A DNA stretch of 54,926 nt from CAZSNT01 sp964607765 (GCA_964607765.1 CAZSNT010000053.1:1-54926); one strand, 5' to 3'. Positions 26,442-36,105 are shown, counted from the stretch's first letter. Notes: generated by a model not told the origin, from the sequence alone. A program made the numbers and translations.

Positions 26442-29400
26442 CGGTGCCCTCCATGTCAGGAGCCTGCGGATACACAGGCTGCGTGGTGTGCCTCGCAGCA
26501 CGGGCGGCGATCTGTGTTTCGCAGGCCCAGACCGCGGTTTCTGCCCGAGCATCAACATCGTGACCGGCCCCCAAGGCTCCGGCAAGACAACGACGGCGGA
26601 GGCGATCCAGCACCTGTTTTGGCCCAACGCCGCCCGCGCCGCTCGACCGTGGCTGTCCGGGACGCTCGCACTGAATGACGACATCACTTACGACGTCGAG
26701 TTGGAGGCCACTCACTGCTCGTACCTGCGCGACGGCAGCAATGTCCCCTGCCCTGCTCGAACGGACGTTGGCGTCCGCGACCGCTACCGTCTCTCGCTGC
26801 ACGAACTACTCACGGCCGAGGACGCCGACCTGGCGGCCAGGATCCAGTTGGAAATCAACGGAGGGTACGACCTGAACTCGGCGGCACAGCGGCTGGGGTT
26901 CTCACGCACGCCGCAGAAGCCCCACGCCAAGGTCAGAGAACTGCGCGGTCTGGACGCGCAGATCACGGCCATGCAGACCACACACCGCGGGCTGAGCGTG
27001 AACGAGGCACGGTTGAGCGAACTGAAACGGCAGGTACGTGCCGCGCAGACGGCTGGGGGAGCAGTCCGAGCCTTGGATCTTGTCATCGCCTGCCGGCAGG
27101 CGGAAGTCGCTTTGGGGGAAGCGAAGCATGAGGCGGCCGGGTACGACCCGGTCACACACAAGCTCCAAGGCAACGAATTGGAGCAGCTCAAAGACTGGCA
27201 GACCACGATAGACAGCGCCGTTGCCGAGCGAGAACGGCTCACTGCCAAACAGACGACCATGCTAGCCGAACTGGCCGCTAATCCGTTGAATGACAGAGTG
27301 TTCGACACAGAGAACGCGAAGAAACTCCAGTTCCTCGCCGCGGATCTCGAAAGGAACGAAGAGCAACTCGGGGAAGCGGAGCAGGCCCTTGCCGAGGCAC
27401 AGGGCGCTGAGAGCAAAGCCCGGGACGGGTTGGGATCGCATCTGTCCGAACAGCAGCTGACGCAGCTGACCGAACTCCAGCCCTCGCCGCAGCTGGCTGA
27501 CTTCGCACGACAAGCGGAGCAAACGCGGGGGAGAACGGCGGCGCTGGCCGAGCTGAAACGCCTGGCTTTGCCGTCGTGTTCGGACGAGGCCGAACGCACT
27601 GCCCAACAGCTCCACCGCGCGGCGGATCTGCTTCGCGCATGGATGGCCGGTGGCCCGGACGACCACTGGAGCAGCCCGAAGGCTCTGGCCGTACCGATCG
27701 GTCTCTGCGTAGCTGTTGGTGTGCTCGGGGTGTTCGGGGCAAGCGGGGAACCACGCGCCGGGTGGGGCTCTGTCGCCTGCAGCGTCCTTTTGGCCGCCTG
27801 GTTGGTCTGGCGCTGGGCCGCAAGTCGGCCGGTCAAACGACTGCACTGCCAACAGGATTACAGCGCGCTGGGATTCCCCGAGATGACGGAGTGGAACGAC
27901 ACGGCAGTTGCCGAACGCCTGTCCGAACACCTCGGCGCCCTGAGCCAAAGCGATCTGCGGCGCCGATGGAGCGAGTTTGTCGAACTGCGGAGCACAGAGC
28001 TGTCCCAAGCACAGGAAGCGCTTGACGAACAGCGGGAGACACTGCTCGAACGGACGGGGCTGTCGCCAGCGCCGGATGATGATCTGCAACTGGTCCACCT
28101 GCTGTCACTGATCGACGCCTGGCGCGCAGCCCGGACAGCAGCGGGGAAAGCGGAAGCGAAGCGGGACCACCTGGCCACAGCGCTGCGGCAACTTCAGAGC
28201 CGTGTTCACGACGCCTTCCAGCCTTTCACACCAGAGCAACCACAGGCTCCGACGAGAGATGGTTCGGATTCGGAACATCCCGGGCCGACCTCTGCCGAGC
28301 TGAAGGCCGACGCGTTGCGCCTGGAGCGACAGTGCACTGAACTTCAGCAGTTGCGCGCCGGTCTGCGCGACTGCAGGAATGAACTGGAACGACTCGCCGA
28401 TTCGACTGCCAACGCGGAGAACGAACGGCAGCAGTTGTTCCGGCGACTCGGGATGCCTGCCGACAACGTGCCCGGGAACACGGCAGCCATCGCCGAGTTG
28501 CTGCGCGTGCGCGCACCGGCGCGGGAAGCCTTCGACCGCCGCAAGAAGGCAGAGTGGGCATTCGAAGCCGCCAGTCGCAACGTGGCAGCCGTGCGTGATG
28601 TGGCAAAAGAGCATGCTGACAAACCCCTGGATAAGCTCACCGAACTTCGGAGGACGGAGGAGCAGGAGGCGGGCCGCGCCGATGAACTCCGGGACGAAGT
28701 CAGCCGGATCGAGACGCTCGTGAGGCAAGCGAAGAGTAAGCACGACCTGGAGGGCAAACTGGCGGAACGCGCTGACAAGTGCGCCCAGCTCAGTGCCGAA
28801 CGGGAACAAGCCTGCCTGGCGGCTGCAGGCATGTGCTGCCTGGACGCCGTCCGCGAACGCAGCTCGGTTCAGGCCTCGACCGTGCTCCAGGCTGCGCGCC
28901 GCCGCTTCAGTCAGATTACACACGAGCGGTACGAGCTCTGTGTCGCGCAGGATCAGGGCCGCCCGCGATTCTCGGCGCGTGACCGCATCCACGACACGAC
29001 ACACGACCTCGACACGCTGTCGAGCGGAAACCGCATACAGCTCCTGGTCGCTGCGCGCCTGGCCTCCCTGGAGAACCAGGAAGAGGGCGGCCCGATGCTG
29101 CCTCTGGTACTGGACGAACTGCTGGGCAACAGCGACGATGCGAGGGCGGCGGCGATCATCGCGGCTGTGACTGCTGCTGCCAGAGAAGGCCGGCAGGTCT
29201 TCTACTTCACGGCGCAGCTCGACGAAGTCGGCAAGTGGAAGGCACACCTCGACGCGAGCGACGTGGAATACCGCGTGATACAGCTCCAGCCTGGGACGGC
29301 GCAATTCCCCGAGGACGCCATCGCCATCGATGCCCCTGCCCCGCTGGCTGTGCCCAAGCCCAGAGGGCTGTCCCATGCGGAGTACGGACAACGGCTCGAA

Positions 29401-29997
29401 GTGCCGCGAGTGACACCGTTCATGGAACCGGACGCGCTGCACCTGTGGTACGTGATCAGGGACTGCGACGCCCTGTACTCACTGCTCTGCAACGGCTATC
29501 GCGCCTGGGGCCAGGTCCGTGCGCTGACGCAACGGGACGGTGATGCGGTGTTCACAACGGTCAGCGGCAGCGCGGCGGAAGACGTGCTCCGCAAGGCACA
29601 GGCGCTGGCCGCAGTCTGGCGTGCGGTCCTGACCGGGCGGCGTGTGGGGCTGGGGCTGCCGGTCACACGCGAGACGCTGGCGGCATCCGGCGCAGTATCC
29701 GCCACCTTCATCGACCGCGTAGCCGCGTTGGCCAAAGAGAAGAACCGGTGTGCAGTTGACATCGTCAAAGCTCTGCGGAGCAAGGCAGTGAGAGGCTTCC
29801 AGTCAGCCAAGGCGGACGATCTTGAGGGCTACCTGCGCGATAACGACTGCCTGGACGACCGGGAACCGCTTTCCGATGACCAAATGCGCGACCGCGCCTT
29901 CACCGCAGCCCACGATGCCGTACGCGAACGGGTCCTGACTGACGCTGACGTGCGCTGGGTGCTGCGGGTGGAACGTGGAATGCGAAGCGCGGGGTGA
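26425..29997 (+). CDS. SbcC/YhaN-like coiled-coil ATPase with extra C-terminal region
   Basis: 1190 residues. Walker A is GPQGSGKTTTA (about residues 50-60). Long Leu/Glu/Gln-rich coiled-coil stretches span about 160-390 and 480-830. Between them (about 420-468) is a hydrophobic pair of helices (VPIGLCVAVGVLGVFG, VLLAAWLVWRWAA), a feature of YhaN-type rather than classical SbcC proteins. The signature LSSGNRIQLLVAARL and Walker B LVLDELLGNSDD lie at about 870-905. About 185 residues follow (LHLWYVIRDCDALYSLLCNG onward) that I cannot place and that are absent from typical family members. It is the ATP-driven clamp partner of the upstream nuclease, with which it overlaps by 17 nt. Confidence 0.88.
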   Translation: MNALADGALHVRSLRIHRLRGVPRSTGGDLCFAGPDRGFCPSINIVTGPQGSGKTTTAEAIQHLFWPNAARAARPWLSGTLALNDDITYDVELEATHCSYLRDGSNVPCPARTDVGVRDRYRLSLHELLTAEDADLAARIQLEINGGYDLNSAAQRLGFSRTPQKPHAKVRELRGLDAQITAMQTTHRGLSVNEARLSELKRQVRAAQTAGGAVRALDLVIACRQAEVALGEAKHEAAGYDPVTHKLQGNELEQLKDWQTTIDSAVAERERLTAKQTTMLAELAANPLNDRVFDTENAKKLQFLAADLERNEEQLGEAEQALAEAQGAESKARDGLGSHLSEQQLTQLTELQPSPQLADFARQAEQTRGRTAALAELKRLALPSCSDEAERTAQQLHRAADLLRAWMAGGPDDHWSSPKALAVPIGLCVAVGVLGVFGASGEPRAGWGSVACSVLLAAWLVWRWAASRPVKRLHCQQDYSALGFPEMTEWNDTAVAERLSEHLGALSQSDLRRRWSEFVELRSTELSQAQEALDEQRETLLERTGLSPAPDDDLQLVHLLSLIDAWRAARTAAGKAEAKRDHLATALRQLQSRVHDAFQPFTPEQPQAPTRDGSDSEHPGPTSAELKADALRLERQCTELQQLRAGLRDCRNELERLADSTANAENERQQLFRRLGMPADNVPGNTAAIAELLRVRAPAREAFDRRKKAEWAFEAASRNVAAVRDVAKEHADKPLDKLTELRRTEEQEAGRADELRDEVSRIETLVRQAKSKHDLEGKLAERADKCAQLSAEREQACLAAAGMCCLDAVRERSSVQASTVLQAARRRFSQITHERYELCVAQDQGRPRFSARDRIHDTTHDLDTLSSGNRIQLLVAARLASLENQEEGGPMLPLVLDELLGNSDDARAAAIIAAVTAAAREGRQVFYFTAQLDEVGKWKAHLDASDVEYRVIQLQPGTAQFPEDAIAIDAPAPLAVPKPRGLSHAEYGQRLEVPRVTPFMEPDALHLWYVIRDCDALYSLLCNGYRAWGQVRALTQRDGDAVFTTVSGSAAEDVLRKAQALAAVWRAVLTGRRVGLGLPVTRETLAASGAVSATFIDRVAALAKEKNRCAVDIVKALRSKAVRGFQSAKADDLEGYLRDNDCLDDREPLSDDQMRDRAFTAAHDAVRERVLTDADVRWVLRVERGMRSAG

Positions 29998-30302
29998 GGA
30001 GGGGTCGCGTGCCCTGCGCGCAAGACCAATCTCGCTCACCCACGGCGCGAGACCGTGGGGGTCGAGAATGCGGACTCCGCGCGAGGCCGTGGGGGTCGAG
30101 AATGCGGACTCCGCACGAGGCCGTGGAGGTCGAGGATGCGGACTCCGCACAAGGCCGTGGGGGGAGAGAATGCGGACTCCGCGCGAGGCCGTGGGGGTCG
30201 AGGATGCGGACTCCGCACGAGGCCGTGGAGGTCGAGGATGCGGACTCCGCACAAGGCCGTGGGGGGAGAGAATGCGGACTCCGCGCGAGGCGCGAAAGGC
30301 AA
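29998..30302. other. Convergent gap occupied by a tandem array
   Basis: 305 bases between two convergent stop codons. All but about 65 bases are the 34-bp array and its flanking stem. Open frames run through it in several phases on both strands only because 34-bp GC-rich units lack stops. Confidence 0.7.
30051..30288. repeat. Seven tandem 34-bp units with a 102-bp higher-order period
   Basis: Units begin at 30051, 30085, 30119, 30153, 30187, 30221 and 30255, with no spacers. Every unit keeps GCGGACTCCGC, a 5-bp inverted repeat around one base. Variation is ordered: units 2-4 and 5-7 repeat almost exactly as two blocks of three, so the array grew by duplication of a 102-bp block. The left flank (30039-30057) holds a CCCACGGC/CCGTGGG stem. 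It is not a CRISPR array since there are no unique spacers. Confidence 0.9.
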
Positions 30303-33300
30303 TCAGCGGATGTCCAGGCGGGTCTGTTCGGGGACAAAGACCCAACGGCCCTGGCCGCTCAGCACCTCCGGGTCCGGGCGGTACTCCCGTCCGTCCCATG
30401 CCTGGCTGGACTTCAGTTGGTCAAGACTGCGCAGATCCCGCGCGTTCACTGTCCCGATCATGTGCCAGCCGGGCTCCAGAATGCGCTCGAGCCGGGGCTG
30501 CGGTTCGCCCAGGTACTCGAGCACCACGGGCTCGGCGCTGTGCACCCAGATGCCTTCCCCGACCGTGACTGTCTTCAAGGCGCGGTAGACACCGTTCCGC
30601 CACGCCCAGGCGGCGCCTGCCGGAATGCGCGTCAGCAGTTCCTCGACCGGCTCGACCGGTTGGATGGGGAACGACACCATGTTCCAGCCTTCCTGGAGCC
30701 GCATCCGGAATGTCTGCAGCCCGACTTTGAGGCGGCGCAGGATCTGTTCCTCGTCCTGACCGTCGCCCGCGTTCAGGATCAGATAGTCCTCGCCCTGGAA
30801 CCCGTTCAGCGCGTCGTAGACCCAGCCGGGATCGCCCAGATCCACGTTGCCTTCCGCAGGTGCTTTGACGAACTCGAGCAGGTCGATCGCGTCCTGCAGA
30901 TGGGGGAGGAGTTCTTTGAGGTCGATTCCATCGGGGCCCACGATGAAGTCGTCTTCGGGCTCCGGGTCGGGCTGGTCCTGGAGCGCTTCCGCGTCCGGGT
31001 CGGGCGGGAACTGCAGCACGTGCCGGTAGTCTGTTCCGGACAGGAACACGGTCAGTTCGGTAGGTTCGCCGCTCCAACCGGTCTCGGCCAGAGGCACGGC
31101 GATGGACCAGCTGACGGCCGAGCCGGGCGCGACTACGGTCCGGGTGACGATCTGGGGAAAATTCTGGCCCTGCGACCACTGGTAAGCGTTACCGAGGGTG
31201 AAATCGAGCTGACACGTGGTGTTGAACTCGAGCCGGATCGCGCGTTCGCTCGGGTTCGAAAGCTCCCCGCTCACAACCAGAACCGCAGCATCATCACGCG
31301 TCCCGTCCGCATCGACCAGATCGTACCAACCTTCGAAGTGACCGGGAACGGGCGGTTTACCGGGGTCGTCCGGCGCATCGAACGCGGCGTGGTTGTTGTC
31401 CTCGTCCGCCTCCGGCACGGCATTGCCCGCGTCGACGGTCACCGTGCCATTCAGTGGCGCGCCGCCGATCTCTACAAAGCCGACGGCGACGGTGTGCTCG
31501 TTCGGCGCGAGCCAGACATGATCCCACGCGATCGAGTCCGCGACGGCACCGGCGGGATCCTCGAATGCTGCCTCGAATCGCACGCCCGTCAAGACCGGCT
31601 CCGGCCGGCCGACGTGATCCTGCCGAGCCAGCCCGGGAGACGCGGCGCGCCCGCCGGCGAAAAGGTCCACGACCATGTCGAGCCAGCCCAGCCGGGGTCT
31701 GTCCACATCGACGGGGATCGGGGCGCCCACATGCGTCTCCCGCACGACGGGCACGGTGACACGCCAATACTCGCGCACCACATCGGTTTCGGCGAGCTTG
31801 AGGAGCACGACGGCGGCCTGCCGCGGTCCGTAAAGGTGTGCTGCGTGCGCCAGCTGTCGCCACCCCTCGCCGGGCACGGCCGGGAACGCATCCGCGACAT
31901 ACCACTGCTGCAGGAACGCGTCCGCCCACTGTCCGGGGACCTCGTCGACAGGCACGCCCGGCTCGAACAGCCCCACCACGGCCAGATCGAACTCTGCATC
32001 TGCGGGGACGTCAAAAAACCTGCCCACACCCGCGATGCCCTGGTGCCAAGGGAACACGTGTACGGTTTGGAATCCATCCACGCCTGCGGCCACGTGAATC
32101 GCGGCCTTGCGCACAAGCTGCTGCAGAACGGGGCTGCGGGCCGATGCAGTGCACTCCACAATGCGGCTGCGCAGACGCTCGCCGAGCGGGAACAGATCGT
32201 CCTCGGGTTCGGGCGGCGCCGGCCGCTCCCAGTGCAGTCCTGTGTCGTTGTTATCCTCGTCGGTCTCGCGCACCGCGTCAAAGGGATCGACAACCACGAC
32301 TCCGAGCAGTTCGTCCACGTCCTCGTCCACTTCGACGAGGCAGACGACAGGTTCCCGTGCGTCCGGCGGGACGGTCACGACTTCGAGAGCGCTTGAGACG
32401 GGTTGCTCGGGGGCGCCGAACTCGAACAGCACGGCCACGGGCAGGCCGGAATGCCCACCTTCCCCCAGCAGTCCCAGGTACGGGGTGACCCGGTTCACGT
32501 GTGTGAGGAAGCGCCAGTAGAGCTTCTCGGTGTTCTCGGGAACGAGGCGCAGCCCCAGGTGGAACAGCGTGTTGACGGGCAGGATCTGGCGGCTATCCGC
32601 AGCGGCGCTCCGGTCGGCGGTCGGCACGCTGGTGAGCAACTCCGCGCCTTCGACGTACCACTGCTGGCGGAAGAACTCCAGGAGTTCGGCGGCAAGATCG
32701 GGCCAGTCGGCCACATCAGCCGGCACGCTGACCCCCACGATGAGGTCATGAGCGGCGGCGGCGGGAACCGTCCCGGCGATGCCGGCATGGTTCAGAATCC
32801 CGCCGAGCACTTGATTGTACGGCGCGAACGCATAGACGTCCGCCGGTGTGCCCCGAAGATATGCGCTGCGTCGGGCGCCATTCTCGACCAACCGCCGCAG
32901 ATTCCCATCGAACGGCGAAGGCGCGACGTAGACGACCTCGACGGCGGCGGGCACATCGTCGGGGAAGATGTCATCGGCCGGCGTGGGCACTTCTGTCAGG
33001 GCCACGACTGCGGTATTGTTCTTCTCATCGATCTCCCTGACGCGGTCTGTGGGGTCGACCGTCACGATCGCCTCCGCGTCGCGCGTGTTGGGAATGAAGC
33101 CGACAGCTGCGCGTTCGCCCGGACGTCCGAGTGGCAACTGCACGAAGTCGAACGCCGTGCTGCTCGGGTCCGTCGCCCCCGCGTGGCTGAACGACACAGG
33201 CACGGTTGCCGGATCGAGCCAAACGTTCAGGTACCAGGAGACACGCGCCGTAACCGGAACGGCAACGCGCCAGTAGGACCGGACCACATCGTGAGCAACC

Positions 33301-33809
33301 AGGCCCACTCTGATCCGTCCCACCACGGGCTCGAGGAACGGGATGCCGGACGCGCCGACGCGCCGGCCGTCGCCCGTATCGAAGGGCAGCGGTTCCGCCT
33401 CCCGGCAGTACCAGCCATTCCGAAGCTCGTCCGCAACCGCCTCGAGCCAAGCCGTCAGTTCCTCGGGCGTGCCCTGTGTGAAGCGCAACTCCACCACCAC
33501 GTCGTCCGCCTCGGGAGCCGCTCCTTCGTCTGCTCGCCCGGCTGCGCCAGTTGACGGCGGCGCGTAAGCTCGGACACTCATCAACTGCGGAACAGCCACA
33601 ACGGGGCGCGCCGCGTCGCTTGCCGCAATATCGAGCAACGCAGCGTCGGATGCCGAAGCGCTCACTGTCACGGAAGACGCGTACGAAGCGTCTGCATCAA
33701 TGCTCAAGTCCACGGGAATCTGAAGCAGATCGAGGAGCGCGGCGCTCAGAGTGGAGGAGCCGGCGCAGAACAGCAGAAACAGAACCAACACAGCCCGTCG
33801 CGGATGCAT
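30303..33809 (-). CDS. Exported protein with three tandem repeats, BsuPI-like domain and GWN module (1168 aa)
   Basis: Start at ATG 33809, preceded by GGGAAGGGCAGG and followed by a signal peptide (AVLVLFLLFCAGSSTLSAA). Three diverged repeats of about 250 residues each carry a WY block (NGWYCREA, QQWYVEGA, QQWYVADA), a YWR block (SYWRVAVPV, LYWRFLTHV, EYWRVTVPV) and an acidic end (REIDEKNN, RETDEDNN, PEADEDNN). The acidic end resembles CARDB domains. Next comes a BsuPI-like domain (VVSGELSNPSERAIRLEF). Last comes a GWN module (QEGWNMVSFPIQP, EPGWHMIGTV) shared with the giant protein. Probably extracellular; function unknown. Confidence 0.87.
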   Translation of the reverse strand: MHPRRAVLVLFLLFCAGSSTLSAALLDLLQIPVDLSIDADASYASSVTVSASASDAALLDIAASDAARPVVAVPQLMSVRAYAPPSTGAAGRADEGAAPEADDVVVELRFTQGTPEELTAWLEAVADELRNGWYCREAEPLPFDTGDGRRVGASGIPFLEPVVGRIRVGLVAHDVVRSYWRVAVPVTARVSWYLNVWLDPATVPVSFSHAGATDPSSTAFDFVQLPLGRPGERAAVGFIPNTRDAEAIVTVDPTDRVREIDEKNNTAVVALTEVPTPADDIFPDDVPAAVEVVYVAPSPFDGNLRRLVENGARRSAYLRGTPADVYAFAPYNQVLGGILNHAGIAGTVPAAAAHDLIVGVSVPADVADWPDLAAELLEFFRQQWYVEGAELLTSVPTADRSAAADSRQILPVNTLFHLGLRLVPENTEKLYWRFLTHVNRVTPYLGLLGEGGHSGLPVAVLFEFGAPEQPVSSALEVVTVPPDAREPVVCLVEVDEDVDELLGVVVVDPFDAVRETDEDNNDTGLHWERPAPPEPEDDLFPLGERLRSRIVECTASARSPVLQQLVRKAAIHVAAGVDGFQTVHVFPWHQGIAGVGRFFDVPADAEFDLAVVGLFEPGVPVDEVPGQWADAFLQQWYVADAFPAVPGEGWRQLAHAAHLYGPRQAAVVLLKLAETDVVREYWRVTVPVVRETHVGAPIPVDVDRPRLGWLDMVVDLFAGGRAASPGLARQDHVGRPEPVLTGVRFEAAFEDPAGAVADSIAWDHVWLAPNEHTVAVGFVEIGGAPLNGTVTVDAGNAVPEADEDNNHAAFDAPDDPGKPPVPGHFEGWYDLVDADGTRDDAAVLVVSGELSNPSERAIRLEFNTTCQLDFTLGNAYQWSQGQNFPQIVTRTVVAPGSAVSWSIAVPLAETGWSGEPTELTVFLSGTDYRHVLQFPPDPDAEALQDQPDPEPEDDFIVGPDGIDLKELLPHLQDAIDLLEFVKAPAEGNVDLGDPGWVYDALNGFQGEDYLILNAGDGQDEEQILRRLKVGLQTFRMRLQEGWNMVSFPIQPVEPVEELLTRIPAGAAWAWRNGVYRALKTVTVGEGIWVHSAEPVVLEYLGEPQPRLERILEPGWHMIGTVNARDLRSLDQLKSSQAWDGREYRPDPEVLSGQGRWVFVPEQTRLDIR

Positions 33810-33868
33810 GAACCTGCCCTTCCCTGACTGAGCAACACGCACTGATGCAGGGCCGGACCGAAGCGAGA

Positions 33869-33904
33869 GGGCCGAGCCCTGTCCGGGAATATAATCCTCG
33901 GCCC
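33869..33904 (-). promoter_or_regulatory. Inverted repeat enclosing a TATATT promoter element
   Basis: GGGCCGAG (33869-33876) and CTCGGCCC (33897-33904) are perfectly inverted with 20 bases between them. On the minus strand the enclosed region contains TATATT (33893-33888), a possible -10 for the gene starting at 33809; TGGCAA 17 bp upstream is a weak -35. The repeat could be an operator over the promoter, or a stem ending transcription from the gene upstream. No U tract is present. Confidence 0.4.
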
Positions 33905-33933
33905 GGCCCTTTGCCAGGAATCAAGGATGCCGG

Positions 33934-35964
33934 CTACCCGTCCACGCGTGCGACCTGCAGGTACAGGGCCCGAAGCACGGACGTTACGCCGCGTTCCGCG
34001 CCATCAGCCTCGGGTCGCGGCTCCGCGTAGACCACGAGCAGCCGGCCCGGCTCGACTTCGCAGAGGGTGGCGTAGATAACGCTGCGTTGCGGACCGGCGG
34101 CGAGCTCGATCCTGTCCGTCCAGCGCCGCGAGCTCCCGTTTATGCTGAATTTGACGCGCACCCCGTTCCGCGTGTAGACGCACGCCAGAACGCCGCTCTG
34201 CATCAGGCACAAATCCGGGGCGACACCGCCCGAGCCGGTCCGGATCGGCTCCATCCACGTCTTGCCGCCGTCTGTCGACCAGGCCTGCACGAGCTGGTCG
34301 CCGCGCACGGCACGCATCATACAGACCAGGCTTCGGTCTGCGCAGTAGGAGAGAGCCGGATCAACGAACCCGTCCCCCGCAATCGTCGTTTCCGTATGCC
34401 AACGCTTGCCGCGGTTTGTCGAATGCAGGCACACCGAGCGGCCGTTGGCATCGCCCTCGTACCGGGTCTGCAGGACGGCCAGCATGGCCCCGTCCACGTG
34501 CTGCAGGACACGGCCATGGAATACGCTGCAGGTGCGACCCGAGAGCCGACTGACAGCGCTGCCAAGGGCAGCGGCATCGTCGCGCCCCATCAGCCGTGTA
34601 GTGACATCCGCCGACCGCACAAGGCGGGCAAGCTCCTCTGCGCCGAACTCCTGACCGAGGCCGGGCGCACGCCGCAACAGGCAAGTGAACACGTCGTCCG
34701 TGCCGCGAAACGCATGCCGCCCCCAAGCCAGCAGATCCCCCTTGTCAGTCAGAGTCAGGACTGACAGATCGGCAACGGGCAGGTCCCAAGCCTCCCAAGT
34801 CCGACCGTCATCTGCCGAAACGAGCGCCCTCGCCCTGCCCCGACTGCCCCCGCTCTCGGTGAAAACAAGAACCAGCGTCTCGGTGCCGAGACGGAACAGG
34901 CGCGGACGCTGGATCGGCTCCGGTTCAACGGGCAGAACCACCTCGAGGAGGTCAAAGGGCTGGGTTGCCTCGACGCTGAGTTTGCCGTAGCGATCCAGCC
35001 AACGATCCTCCAAATCCATGGCCGGCAGCTCGTGCTTCCCGGCAGCCGTGGTCACGCCGCGCCGCCCGCCCGAGCCAGTCAGCCAGGTCAACACGGAGCC
35101 GGATGCTTCCCGTGCCGTTTCCGTTCCCTGCAGCCGCGCCTCTTCCAGCAGCCTGACAGCCTCGGGCGAGCCGATCACGCCAAGCACCCAGCAGGACGCC
35201 CAAACCGTCCCGGCATCTGTCTGTGCGAGGCTTCTGCGCAGCTCTTTGAAATCCGGGTTGCCAGCAATGACGCCGAATGCCCAGGACGCGGCGGCGGCCA
35301 CGGTGCGGTTCGGGTCCCTTGTCCGACTGCCGAGCGCGGCCCACGCACGTTGGTCGGCGATCTGCCCCAACGCCACGGCAGCGCGCCAGCGCACTTCCCA
35401 GCTTTCGGAGTTCAGCAGTCGCAGCAGCGGCGCGACGGCCTGCTTGCAGCGCAGCGCCCCCAGAGCCACAGCTGCACTGCGCTGGTCCATCTCGTGCGTC
35501 CTCTGCAGCTGGCGCAACAGCGGCCCGACCACGCGCTCCCCGCCAGTGCGGCCGAGCGCTTCCGCGGCAGTTGCCCGAACGTCGTGCTCAGGATCATCGA
35601 GGAGCTTGAGCAGAGCCGGCACGGCGCTGGCGCTGCGCATCCGCCCGAGTGCCGTTGCGGCATACATCCGGACGTTCCGGTTCGGGTCCTGCAGTGCGCG
35701 TCGCAACGGCAGCTCGGCAGCGGAGCCGGCCGCCACCAGATCGTGGACAGCCTGGGATGCAACGTCGAATGCCGGTCCCGCCGTGCCGCCCTGACCGAAC
35801 ACGGCAATGCACTCCGCGACTGGCCTGTCCTGCGCTTGGCCGGCGGCGGGCAGAACCATCGCCAGCAACGCCAAAACGATCCCAGCAAGCCGCAGCGGTT
35901 TCCGCCGCTGGGACGTCCGCAAGACAAGTGGCTGCGAACCGGCCGTCGATGCTGCTCCACGCAT
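33934..35964 (-). CDS. Exported HEAT-repeat plus BNR (sialidase-like) propeller protein
   Basis: 676 residues from ATG 35964, chosen for the GAGGAGACC site 8 nt upstream; the frame opens 31 codons earlier without one. Signal or anchor: RLAGIVLALLAMVLPAAGQAQ. Residues about 50-330 are HEAT/PBS-lyase repeats (NRNVRMYAATALGRMRSA, EHDVRATAAEALGRTGG, SWEVRWRAAVALGQIAD). Residues about 350-670 form a six-bladed sialidase-like fold with three Asp boxes (SADDGRTW, STNRGKRW, STDGGKTW). The sialidase catalytic Arg triad is not evident to me, so binding rather than hydrolysis is possible. Exported; ligand unknown. Confidence 0.85.
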   Translation of the reverse strand: MRGAASTAGSQPLVLRTSQRRKPLRLAGIVLALLAMVLPAAGQAQDRPVAECIAVFGQGGTAGPAFDVASQAVHDLVAAGSAAELPLRRALQDPNRNVRMYAATALGRMRSASAVPALLKLLDDPEHDVRATAAEALGRTGGERVVGPLLRQLQRTHEMDQRSAAVALGALRCKQAVAPLLRLLNSESWEVRWRAAVALGQIADQRAWAALGSRTRDPNRTVAAAASWAFGVIAGNPDFKELRRSLAQTDAGTVWASCWVLGVIGSPEAVRLLEEARLQGTETAREASGSVLTWLTGSGGRRGVTTAAGKHELPAMDLEDRWLDRYGKLSVEATQPFDLLEVVLPVEPEPIQRPRLFRLGTETLVLVFTESGGSRGRARALVSADDGRTWEAWDLPVADLSVLTLTDKGDLLAWGRHAFRGTDDVFTCLLRRAPGLGQEFGAEELARLVRSADVTTRLMGRDDAAALGSAVSRLSGRTCSVFHGRVLQHVDGAMLAVLQTRYEGDANGRSVCLHSTNRGKRWHTETTIAGDGFVDPALSYCADRSLVCMMRAVRGDQLVQAWSTDGGKTWMEPIRTGSGGVAPDLCLMQSGVLACVYTRNGVRVKFSINGSSRRWTDRIELAAGPQRSVIYATLCEVEPGRLLVVYAEPRPEADGAERGVTSVLRALYLQVARVDG

Positions 35965-36105
35965 GGGGATCGGTCTCCTCGGTGCCTCACGCTTGCCCCG
36001 GCCAACCGATGCCCGGGGATTGGTCATACCGTAGCGGCTGAACCGGCCCATTGGCAACCGCTGCTTCCGTTTGCACGCACCGAAGGACGCGTTACATTCG
36101 GCCGG

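Noticed and set aside
30051..30288. CRISPR array
   Set aside because: Repeats are contiguous with no unique spacers, and no cas genes are in the window.
29994..32396. 800-residue plus-strand frame through the 34-bp array
   Set aside because: It translates the tandem units and the antisense of the exported protein; no start signal or family.
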